Assembly: GCA_050329415.1 (NCBI GenBank)
Contig: JBHJOS010000119.1
Coordinates: forward strand, 1-27,837
Source: JANNOG01 sp050329415
Lineage (GTDB): Bacteria; Actinomycetota; Actinomycetes; Actinomycetales; JBBAYJ01
Length of the DNA: 27,837 nt
Direction: 5' to 3'
The notes beneath the pieces were generated by a model, which did no database searches, had not been told where the DNA came from, and saw only the letters and a program-made list of their open reading frames with translations. The number at the start of each line of letters is the position of its first letter. Within the stretch, counting starts at the first letter, position 1. Below, in pieces: positions 21,768 to 27,837 of the stretch. A program made the position numbers and the translations under genes.

Positions 21768-24564
21768 CGACCTCGAAGGTGGTGTCCGCGGTCGCGACGG
21801 CAACCGTGCCGGCGCCGAGCCGGGCGACGTCCGGGACCTCGCTGCCGCGGGCACGGGCGAGGTCGCGGGCGGCCTCGACCTGGGCCGGGGAGTGCAGCAG
21901 ACCGAGGACATGGGTGGCGACAGCCGCAGCCAGACGCGGGTCCAGGTCACGCGGCGAGGAAGTGCCGAGCACGACGCCGTAGCCATGGCGACCGGCGTGT
22001 CCGAGCAGGTCGACGAGGACGTCCGCGCCGGCGCCGGCCGGGGCGACGGCATGGGCGTCGTCGAGCAGCACCAGCCCGGCGAGACCTCCGTCCGTCGCCG
22101 GGCGGGACCGCATGAACGGGTACAGCGCCGCCAGGAGACGAACGCCTTCCGGGCCGAGCGGCGCGTCCGCCCGGCCCAGGGCCTCGGCGGCCTCGCGGGC
22201 CAGCCGCCGCTCCCGGGCCGAGGCGACGGCCCCGGCCGAGGGGTCGAGGAGCGCGGCCCGCAGGGCGTCGAGCCCATGGTCCCCGGCGTGGGCCAGCGCC
22301 TCGGCCGCCCCCGCAAGCGCCCCCCGCCCCTCCGCGGCGCCCGCCCCCGGTCCGGCCAAGCCCGCCGCCGTGGCCAGCGACCAGGCCGTCGCCGCCGCTG
22401 CTCCCGCCAGTTCTCCCGGCTCCCCGCGCACCGCCGAGAGATCCGGCACCGGCCGGGTCGACAGCCCCGGCCACCCGGCCAGGCCCTCGACCCGGTCGCC
22501 CTGATCGGACACCACGAGCACCGGCACCCCGTGTCCGGCGACCTCCCCGGCGACCCGCTGCAGCAGGTCCTCGCGCGCCGAGCCCGTGCCGCCGACGACG
22601 AGCACGTGGCGGGCGAGCGCCGGGACCGGCACGCCGACCGGGACCCCCGACCGGACGGTGCGTCCGAGCACGAGCCGCGGCGCCGCCGGGTCCGCAGGCG
22701 CGGGCGACCGGCCGGCAGCGACCGGGTCGGCGATGTCCCGGCCGGCGTCCGCCAGAACGGCGCCGAGCAAGGCGGACCGGCTCGCCGGGCGGCGCTCGGC
22801 CAGCCATTCCCGCATCCCGGGCGGGTCCGCCTCGACGAGCCTCCGCAGCGCCTCGAAGGTCCGGACGTCCTCGTGGTCGAGGTGCACGACGCTCCCGACG
22901 CCGTCGCCAGGCGACTCGTCCGACGGCCAGGCCCGGTCCGGCATCAGCACGAGTCGACGTTTCGTCACCCCGGCGGCCGCGCCGCTGGCCACCCGGGCAT
23001 CGTCGACCCGCCCCGCCACCGACCGGTGGTGCGGCACGAGGACCGCCCGGAACGCCCAGTGCCGCTCGTCCTCGGTGTCGGCGTCGAGGACGAGCCGCAG
23101 CCGCGCGTGCAGCGGCGGACGGCGCGGCGCCGACAGCGGGTCGACCACCCACTCGCGCACGTCCCCGGTCGCCCGCGCCTCCTCGACGAAGCACGTGAGC
23201 GCCGCCCGCAGCAGCGACGGCAGGGTGACGTCCTCGGACTCGGGGTCGAGCAGCACGGCGACGTCGGCCCGGGCCCGGTGCCGCTCGAACTCCGCGTCGA
23301 GCACCTCGTGGGCGTCCAGGGCGTGGGCCGGAACCCGCGCGGCGGGGATCGTCGCCACCGCCTCCCACGACGTGAGCTCGGCGACGTCGCCCGCCTCGAC
23401 ACAGCGTCGGGCGTGGTCGTCGACGCGCTGGAGCAGCTCGCGGGCGGTGTAGCGGGTCGCGTCGCGCAGGACCGCGGGCGTCACCGGCCAGGTCGGGTGG
23501 GGCGGGTCGAAGTCGACCGCGACGTAGCGGTGCGCCAGGTAGGCGGCGAGCAGGTCGCGGGCGACCTGGGCGCTCGGGACCGCGTCGAGCAGATGGAACT
23601 CACGGAACCGGTCGGTCGCGGTGGCGGTCGCCCGGCGCCGGATCAGCCGCCAGGTCGCGGGCAGGACCGACAGCACGGTGAGCGTGCGGCGGGTCTCCTC
23701 GCGCATCGCCATGAGCCCGTCCGCGACCGAATCGAGCATGACGGCCACCTCGTCGTCCTCGTCGGTGCCGAGCCGGGTCGCACCGCCGGCCCGGGACTGG
23801 GCGACGAGGGTGTCGAGCTGGTCGACCGCGATCACCGTGGGCTGCCCGGTGAGGGCGAGGAGGCGGGACAGGTCCCGCACGACCAGCTGTGGCGAGCGGT
23901 GGCCCCGCTGCAGTCCCCACCCGGCACGCTCGACGGGGTCGAGGTCGTCGGCCAGGGAGAGGAACGCCCGCCCGGCGTCGCTCTGTGCGAGGTCCGGGGA
24001 GTTGTAGAGCAGCAGCGCCCGGGCGCCGTCGGCGCTCTCGGTGCCCACCTGCCGGTCGAGGCGGCGCAGCCCCGAGACGAACGCGTCGAGGTCGAGCCGG
24101 GTCGGCGGGCGGTCGCCGCGCAGCACCTCGCGCAAGGCCGGGGCTGAGTCGGTGCGCTCGCCCAGGGTGTCGAGCAGGAGGGTGAGCTGGTCGCGCCGGT
24201 TCGCGGCCGGCCGCAGCAACCCGTCGAGGACCCCCTGGGCGACGCTGCGCCAGAACTCCGTCCCGGCGAGTGCCTGGACGAGGAAGAAGTACCCGTCGCC
24301 GCCCTGCACCTGGCGGCGGATCCAGCCGAGCAGGTGGGTCTTGCCGACCCCCTTCGGTCCGGTGAGCGCGAGCCCGACCGGGCTGGCGTTGGAGGTGCGC
24401 CAGGCGTCGTCCATGCCGAGCAGCAGCGCCCGCTCGGCGCCCGACTGCAGTCCCGCGACGTGGACGGGGCCGGGGTCCCACACGTCGTCGGGGGTGGCGG
24501 CCCAGCTGAAGCGGAGCGAGGCCAGCGCGTCGAGGGCGTCCGAGGTGGACCGGGTGCGGATCAT
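21748..24564 (-). CDS. Two-part ATPase: AAA-type domain plus degenerate HerA-like domain; function unknown
   Basis: 938 residues. Part one (about 1-400) is a P-loop ATPase: Walker A GPKGVGKT (69-76) in a LALTGPKGVGKTHLLGWI context, Walker B PTVIAVDQLDTL (242-253), a sensor-like LTVLSVLPATWRLI (295-308) and then a helical and winged-helix-like stretch. The middle (about 480-620) is an unassigned alpha/beta region. Part two (about 630-938) looks like HerA/FtsK-type ATPases: LVLGRTVRSGVPVGVPVPAL and HVLVVGGTGSARED, where the P-loop Lys and Ser/Thr are replaced (Arg-Glu), then LVLLDDAHAVAP (831-842) and GYGVVLGTSSPRDLDP. So one active and one probably dead motor. ATG 24564 overlaps the upstream gene's stop (ATGA). 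I cannot name the family; nucleic-acid handling or phage defence is inferred. Confidence 0.75.
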   Translation of the reverse strand: MIRTRSTSDALDALASLRFSWAATPDDVWDPGPVHVAGLQSGAERALLLGMDDAWRTSNASPVGLALTGPKGVGKTHLLGWIRRQVQGGDGYFFLVQALAGTEFWRSVAQGVLDGLLRPAANRRDQLTLLLDTLGERTDSAPALREVLRGDRPPTRLDLDAFVSGLRRLDRQVGTESADGARALLLYNSPDLAQSDAGRAFLSLADDLDPVERAGWGLQRGHRSPQLVVRDLSRLLALTGQPTVIAVDQLDTLVAQSRAGGATRLGTDEDDEVAVMLDSVADGLMAMREETRRTLTVLSVLPATWRLIRRRATATATDRFREFHLLDAVPSAQVARDLLAAYLAHRYVAVDFDPPHPTWPVTPAVLRDATRYTARELLQRVDDHARRCVEAGDVAELTSWEAVATIPAARVPAHALDAHEVLDAEFERHRARADVAVLLDPESEDVTLPSLLRAALTCFVEEARATGDVREWVVDPLSAPRRPPLHARLRLVLDADTEDERHWAFRAVLVPHHRSVAGRVDDARVASGAAAGVTKRRLVLMPDRAWPSDESPGDGVGSVVHLDHEDVRTFEALRRLVEADPPGMREWLAERRPASRSALLGAVLADAGRDIADPVAAGRSPAPADPAAPRLVLGRTVRSGVPVGVPVPALARHVLVVGGTGSAREDLLQRVAGEVAGHGVPVLVVSDQGDRVEGLAGWPGLSTRPVPDLSAVRGEPGELAGAAAATAWSLATAAGLAGPGAGAAEGRGALAGAAEALAHAGDHGLDALRAALLDPSAGAVASARERRLAREAAEALGRADAPLGPEGVRLLAALYPFMRSRPATDGGLAGLVLLDDAHAVAPAGAGADVLVDLLGHAGRHGYGVVLGTSSPRDLDPRLAAAVATHVLGLLHSPAQVEAARDLARARGSEVPDVARLGAGTVAVATADTTFEVVRWRDA

Positions 24565-25229
24565 GAAGGGCCCCTCGACTCCGCCGGAGCGGGTGCCGCC
24601 GGGGGGATGATCGCGAGAAGGTGGACGTCCTTGGCGCCGATCCGCAGCGCGGCCGCCCGGTCCGCCGGGGTCAGGGACTTCTGGTCGTCCTCGGGCACGA
24701 GGTGGACCCCCTCGGTGCCGAACATCCGGAGCAGGGCGGCGTCGACCTCCTCCCGGGGCACGCCCGCGACGCCGATCCGGAGATCGGCGAGGCCGACCCA
24801 TTCCCCCGGTGCGGGGGCGGCTGCTGCGTAGGCGGCCCGGACGGCGGCCTCGGCGTCGGGGCGGAACACCTCGGACAGCGGCAGGCCGGAGCGGTCGAGG
24901 AACCGGCGCAGCCCGGCCAGCAGGCCGCGCAGCGCGCCTGCGGCCGGTCCCGGCCGGGGACCCGCCGGGCGCGACAGCCCCGACAGCTCGCGGGCGCACC
25001 AGGCCCAGCCGTCGTCCGTGAGCTCGTGAACCAGGCTGCGCCCGCGGTGGGAGGTGTCGACGAGGCGAGCCGCGGCGAGCCGGTGCCGTTCGGTCGGCGT
25101 CGGCGCCAGACCCTGCGCCCGCAGCTCGGACGTCGACATCGGGCGGGCCTCGGCCATGAGGGCGAGGAGCAGGCACCGCTCGCGCACCGACAGGTCGGTC
25201 AGCGGTGCCGTCGGTCCGGGGCTCACCAC
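24561..25229 (-). CDS. Winged-helix-like protein paired with the two-part ATPase; function unknown
   Basis: 222 residues. The N-terminal domain (about 10-80) resembles a winged helix: LSVRERCLLLALMAEARPMS then TSELRAQGLA, ERHRLAAARLVD and a LVHELTDDGWAWC wing/strand. A Pro/Gly linker follows (88-97). The second domain (about 105-207) may be another winged helix: WVGLADLRIGVAGVPREEVD, then LLRMFGTEGVHLVPEDDQKS and LTPADRAAALRIGAKDVHLL. Ends in a Pro/Ala tail. The start GTG 25229 (or 25226) follows GAGGGGGTGGG. The frame stays open upstream through the tRNA, but that part is not coding. Likely a DNA-binding or regulatory partner of the ATPase, with which it overlaps by 4 nt. Confidence 0.7.
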   Translation of the reverse strand: MVSPGPTAPLTDLSVRERCLLLALMAEARPMSTSELRAQGLAPTPTERHRLAAARLVDTSHRGRSLVHELTDDGWAWCARELSGLSRPAGPRPGPAAGALRGLLAGLRRFLDRSGLPLSEVFRPDAEAAVRAAYAAAAPAPGEWVGLADLRIGVAGVPREEVDAALLRMFGTEGVHLVPEDDQKSLTPADRAAALRIGAKDVHLLAIIPPAAPAPAESRGPS

Positions 25230-25372
25230 CGCCCCACCCCCTCTCGTCACCGGTCCGGCAGGTCGGGCTGGTGGCTGATTGTGCCGTCCGCCGTGGGTCA
25301 GTGGTCGGAGGCGTGCCGTGGCTGCGGCGCCGCCCGGAGGTCCGACGCGCAGTGGTACCGTGGCGGACTGTT
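25230..25372. promoter_or_regulatory. Divergent region between the winged-helix gene and tRNA-Arg
   Basis: 143 nt. On the plus strand TACCGT (25356-25361) is a plausible -10 for the tRNA, 11 nt before its first base; no clear -35. On the minus strand CACAAT (25283-25278) is a weak -10 for the winged-helix gene. No other structure seen. Confidence 0.3.
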
Positions 25373-25444
25373 GCCCCCGTAGCTCAGGGGATAGAGCACC
25401 GCCCTCCGGAGGCGGGTGCGCAGGTTCGAATCCTGCCGGGGGCA
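25373..25444 (+). tRNA. tRNA-Arg (anticodon CCG)
   Basis: Full cloverleaf: acceptor GCCCCCG pairs with CGGGGGC (25437-25443), discriminator A25444, D-arm GCTC/GAGC, anticodon stem CCGCC/GGCGG with loop CTCCGGA (25404-25410) giving anticodon CCG for CGG codons, and T-arm GCAGG-TTCGAAT-CCTGC. CCA is not encoded. The major codon it reads, CGG, is frequent in this genome. Its position upstream of argS is ancestral in actinobacteria. Confidence 0.97.
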
Positions 25445-25970
25445 CAGTGTGTGACCTGCGGTCCTTGTGGGACCTCAGGGTCCATAGCTGCAACCTGTGG
25501 GATGAAATCTCCCTGAGCTGCTGATCATGGCGCGTGCCCGCACCCGATGACTGGGTCACCTCGAGACGCTGCCGTCTGGCAGCTTCCGGGCCGTCGTGGC
25601 GGTCGGCTTCGACTCGCTCACCGGCCTTCGGCGTGCCCTGCCCCAGACGGCTCCGACGCCGGCGAAGGCTGACATGGCACTCACCCGCCTTCAGGGTCAG
25701 GTGGACAGGCACACCCTAGGTCGACGATCACGGTCCACGAAGCGATCGAACAGTGGCTCGACGGGCCCAACGTCGCGCGACCACGCCCGTCGTCGACGAG
25801 GTGGCTCTCAGTCCTCTACGCAGCCTTCCTGGACCATGGCCCCACCGTCATGACGCGTCATGGACGGTCCGCCCGTGAGGCGTCTCGTATGGGTCGTTGT
25901 GGGCCGACATGGATCCCGTCATCACCGAACGACCCTCCGCGAGCAGGCCCGCAACGGGGGACAGCGGTGG
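25445..25970. other. 526-nt region without an intact gene, 3' of tRNA-Arg; faint integrase-like trace
   Basis: Starts with a small hairpin GGTCC-ttgtg-GGACC (25460-25474), perhaps ending the tRNA transcript. A plus-strand frame around 25727-25850 reads ITVHEAIEQWLDGPNVARPR then ...LSVLYAAFLDHGP, which vaguely recalls the N-terminal core-binding domain of tyrosine recombinases; there is no catalytic domain and no start, so this is only a possible trace of an element integrated at the tRNA. A palindrome at 25845-25867 is listed separately. Codon bias here is irregular and I see no other gene. Confidence 0.35.
25845..25867. repeat. Near-perfect palindrome around ATGACGCGTCAT
   Basis: CCGTCATGACG (25845-25855) pairs with CGTCATGGACGG (25856-25867) with a single extra G; the inner 12 bp (25850-25861) are a perfect palindrome. 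It shares the words CCGTCATG and CATG(G)ACGG with the inverted repeat at 11834-11865. Confidence 0.7.
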
Positions 25971-26969
25971 TCACGACCGGCCGCCTCCCGCAGAGGTGAA
26001 CGAGCCCCGTCCCCCGAAACCGCCCGGGGCGGCGCGCCAGTCGGGGTGGAAGTCGACGACGTCCCCATCCGTGACCTGGACCTCGTCGCCACCGGCGGCC
26101 GCGACCGTCCACACGTGGCGCGGTGCCAGTTCGTCGTCGTCACCGCGGACGAAGGCGATCCGGGTGCCGTCCGGCGACCACGCCGGGTCGTACTCGTTCG
26201 TCCGGCCGTTCGTGACCTGCACGTCACCCGTCCCGTCCGGCGCGATCGTCCGCAGGTGGGCACCGTCGCCCGCGTCCCAGCGGTAGTACGCGATGCGGGT
26301 GCCGTCGGGCGACCAGTCGGGGCTGCTCTCCCAACCGGGGGTCGCAACGATCTGAACCGGGTCAGAGCCGTCGTCGTCGACCCGCCACAGGTCGGTCGCC
26401 TCGCCGGCAGCCGCCTCGCGCGTGAAGACCAGCGAGGCACCATCCGGCGACCAGGCCGGGGCGAGGTCGTCGACCCGGTTCAGCGTCAGCTGGACCAGAT
26501 CCGTCCCGTCGAGGTCGATGACGTACAGCTCGGTGTCCGGGCCGGGACCCGTCCGGGCGAAGGCGATCCGGTCACCGTCCGGAGACCAGGCGGCGGAGCG
26601 GCCGCCGGCGGTGTTCGGGACCGGCTGGAGATCCGTCCCGTCTGCCCGGGCGATCCAGATGCCGTTGACGGCGCCAGCGCGGTGGAAGGCCAGCCATTCG
26701 CCATCGGGCGACCAGGACGGGTCGACGTCGCTGACCGTGAGATCCGTCGTCACCTGGAACAGCCCGGTGCCGTCGGTCTCGACGGTGTAGACGTCCTCGA
26801 TGATCTGGTCGGCGGTGTAGCGGGTGAAGGCCAGGTCACCACCCCCGTCGGACGGGCAGGGCATCGTGAGTGCGGTGGCTCCGGTCATGGCCGAGGCGAC
26901 GGCGAGGACGGCGCCCATGTCCCTGAACCCGGAACGGAGGGGGTGGCTGTCGGTGACGGAGAGCTTCAT
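25971..26969 (-). CDS. TolB-like beta-propeller protein (WD40-like PD40 repeats), probably exported
   Basis: 332 residues. Five copies of the PD40/TolB signature x-x-WSPDGxxIAFxR occur (SWSPDGEWLAFHR, AWSPDGDRIAFAR, AWSPDGASLVFTR, DWSPDGTRIAYYR, AWSPDGTRIAFVR) with a degenerate sixth (FHPDWRAAPGG), each followed by IDLDGTD-like turns; this makes a six-bladed propeller. A hydrophobic stretch at about 19-35 (GAVLAVASAMTGATALTM) may be a signal peptide cut before Cys37-Pro-Ser. GGAGGA precedes ATG 26969. No Pal-Tol genes are near, so a Tol role is not implied; a periplasmic or cell-surface binding role is inferred. It lies between the tRNA and IS debris. Confidence 0.8.
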   Translation of the reverse strand: MKLSVTDSHPLRSGFRDMGAVLAVASAMTGATALTMPCPSDGGGDLAFTRYTADQIIEDVYTVETDGTGLFQVTTDLTVSDVDPSWSPDGEWLAFHRAGAVNGIWIARADGTDLQPVPNTAGGRSAAWSPDGDRIAFARTGPGPDTELYVIDLDGTDLVQLTLNRVDDLAPAWSPDGASLVFTREAAAGEATDLWRVDDDGSDPVQIVATPGWESSPDWSPDGTRIAYYRWDAGDGAHLRTIAPDGTGDVQVTNGRTNEYDPAWSPDGTRIAFVRGDDDELAPRHVWTVAAAGGDEVQVTDGDVVDFHPDWRAAPGGFGGRGSFTSAGGGRS

Positions 26970-27059
26970 GGGAGTCCTCCCGGGTCAGCGCAGCCGTGCC
27001 TGCCACGACCGTCGTACGGAGGACGCGGCAGAGTGGAGGACCTGACACTTAGCGCCCGA

Positions 27060-27075
27060 CCCTGCGGTCGCAGGG
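27060..27075. repeat. 16-bp palindrome CCCTGCG-GT-CGCAGGG at edge of the IS30 fragment
   Basis: Perfect 7-bp arms with a 2-bp centre, at the 3' boundary of the IS30-like coding fragment. It may mark the breakpoint or be a small hairpin terminator; no T-run follows. Confidence 0.4.
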
Positions 27076-27336
27076 GACGCTGACAGCATCACGAACCGCG
27101 TCGCGCGTTCCACGAGCGTGGCGATCTGGGACTTGCCGCACTTGCCGATGATGAGGTCGCCCTCCCAGAACCCCGGCACTGCCCGGTCCTCGGCCTCGGC
27201 GGGGCGGTCGCTGATCGGGACCATCCGCGGGATCGCGCCCCTGGCCACGGCGGGACGGGTCCGCGGCACCCGGGGGGCGGCCCTGGCGCAGGGCCAGCGC
27301 CAACTCGGTCCGCAGCTGCCCCAGGGTCGCCCGACC
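27072..27336 (-). pseudogene. IS30-family transposase fragment
   Basis: On the minus strand LGQLRTELALALRQGR leads, after a frame change at a run of six C (CCGCCCCCCGG), into RGAIPRMVPISDRPAEAEDR then AVPGFWEGDLIIGKCGKSQI and ATLVERATRFVMLSASP. This is the IS30 region around the first catalytic Asp (family form RAVPGHWEGDLIxG-SxIxTLVERxTRF). The conserved His of GHWEGD is Phe here. The N-terminal HTH and the last two catalytic residues are missing. Truncated on both sides; the right edge meets the ISAs1 fragment. Confidence 0.85.
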
Positions 27337-27837
27337 TTGCGGGCCGCCTTGAAGGCCCTGCCCTGGAAGGACGTCCCGGCGCACTCCTCCACCGAGAAGA
27401 CCAAGGGCCGCCGAGTCCGGCGCACCATCCAGGCCACCCAGGTCCCGGACTGGATCGGTTTCCCCGGCGCGGCCATGGTCGCCCAGCTCCGCCGCACCGT
27501 GACTGTCAAGGCCAACAAGACGATCGAGGTCGTCTACGTGATCACCTCCGCCGACGTCGCCCCGGCCACCCTGGCCGCCTGGGTGCAGGGCCACTGGTCG
27601 GTCGAGAACAAGCTGCACCACGTGCGCGACGTGGCATACGCCGAGGACGGCTCCCGAGTCCGCAGCGGCCACGCGCCCCGGATCATGGCCACCCTCAGGA
27701 ACACTGCGATTCCCCCACCCCGCTCCGCGGGGCGGGAGGTGCCCCCAGCCTGCTCCGCCTGACCGGCGCCACCAACATCACCGCCGGGCTACGCCACCAC
27801 GACAGACGACCAGCCAAGATCATCAAACTGCTGACCA
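27325..27837 (+). pseudogene. ISAs1-family transposase C-terminal fragment, frameshifted by a 35-nt insertion, running off the window
   Basis: Plus-strand reading RPTLRAALKALPWKDVPAHS then KGRRVRRTIQATQ, VPDWIGFPGAAMVAQLRR, VVYVITSADVAP, WVQGHWSVENKLHHVRDVAY, AEDGSRVRSGHAPRIMATLR, NTAI matches the ISAs1 (H-repeat-like) transposase C-terminal half, including HWSVEN and RDVAYAED. After NTAI a 35-nt GC repeat (27712-27746) intervenes; the frame then resumes as SLLRLTGATNITAGLRHHDR to KIIKLLT at the window end. The N-terminal half is missing, replaced by the IS30 fragment. Not functional. Confidence 0.9.
27712..27746. repeat. 35-nt GC-rich repeat inserted in the ISAs1 frame
   Basis: The stretch begins cccccaccccgctccgcggg and ends gggcgggaggtgccccc; its core CCCCGC-TCC-GCGGGG is a perfect hairpin. 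Removing exactly these 35 nt restores the transposase reading NTAI-SLLRLTG, so the insertion is defined by the host gene. It resembles the short palindromic intergenic elements (GGGGGCACCTCCC...GGTGGGGG type) known from Streptomyces and other actinomycetes. Confidence 0.8.

Noticed and set aside
21892..24147. 751-codon plus-strand frame opposite the ATPase gene
   Set aside because: The minus strand has Walker motifs and normal codon bias; the plus frame has neither.
24565..25176. Extension of the ATPase upstream to a 1142-residue protein
   Set aside because: The added part lies over the winged-helix gene in another frame and is Pro/Arg/Gly noise; ATG 24564 fits the ATGA coupling.
25460..25474. 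Hairpin GGTCC-ttgtg-GGACC as a tRNA terminator
   Set aside because: Only 5 bp and no T-tract; kept as a remark in the intergenic entry and not as a terminator.
25230..25712. N-terminal extension of the winged-helix protein across the tRNA
   Set aside because: It would read through tRNA-Arg antisense; a good ribosome site at the GTG pair (25229/25226) gives a better start.
1..27837. CRISPR array
   Set aside because: No spaced direct repeats of 25-40 nt seen; the only tandem repeat is the 15-bp series in rho.

Overview
The window is high-GC DNA (roughly 70% G+C or more by eye) with strong G/C at third codon positions, many GTG starts, and the gene order argS - lysA - hom - thrC - thrB - rho - rpmE - prfA - prmC - tsaC - wecA-like - atpI - atpBEFHAG on the minus strand. 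A tRNA-Arg(CCG) lies upstream of argS. This order is a known chromosomal neighbourhood of Actinomycetota (Streptomyces, Frankia and relatives), so this is an actinomycete chromosome. Genus cannot be fixed from the sequence alone.

Right to left, in the direction of housekeeping transcription. 27837-27060: two truncated insertion sequences lying back to back, an ISAs1-type transposase C-terminus on the plus strand and an IS30-type fragment on the minus strand; the ISAs1 reading frame is also split by a 35-nt GC-rich repeat. 26969-25971: a TolB-like beta-propeller gene. 25970-25445: no intact gene. 25444-25373: tRNA-Arg(CCG). 25229-21748: a translationally coupled two-gene unit coding for a winged-helix-like protein and a 938-residue protein that joins an intact AAA-type ATPase to a HerA-like ATPase with a damaged Walker A. 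I do not recognise this pair as a named system; it is the best candidate here for something undescribed. 21767-21062: a Phd/VapC toxin-antitoxin pair. 20972-19302: argS. 19248-18657: a mazEF-like pair. 18568-18416: the C-terminal stub of a flavin disulfide reductase. 18379-17490: a HEPN/MNT (hepT-mntA) pair. 17412-12625: lysA, hom, thrC, thrB, covering lysine and threonine synthesis. 12603-11990: a brnT-brnA-like pair. 11490-6259: rho, rpmE, prfA, a Uma2-family remnant, prmC and tsaC. 6262-1: a polyprenyl-phosphate sugar-1-phosphate transferase, atpI and the F1Fo ATP synthase operon, with atpG cut by the window edge.

The main theme is a conserved housekeeping backbone opened at almost every operon joint by small selfish or defence-type modules. 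Four toxin-antitoxin pairs from four families sit in about 10 kb, three of them on the strand opposite to the housekeeping genes, along with stubs of older insertions (Uma2, disulfide reductase). Several of these genes, and also lysA and argS, have a TANNNT-like -10 hexamer ending only 6-8 nt before a GTG start with no Shine-Dalgarno sequence, which points to leaderless mRNAs. Palindromes that could be operators sit on the toxin-antitoxin promoters.
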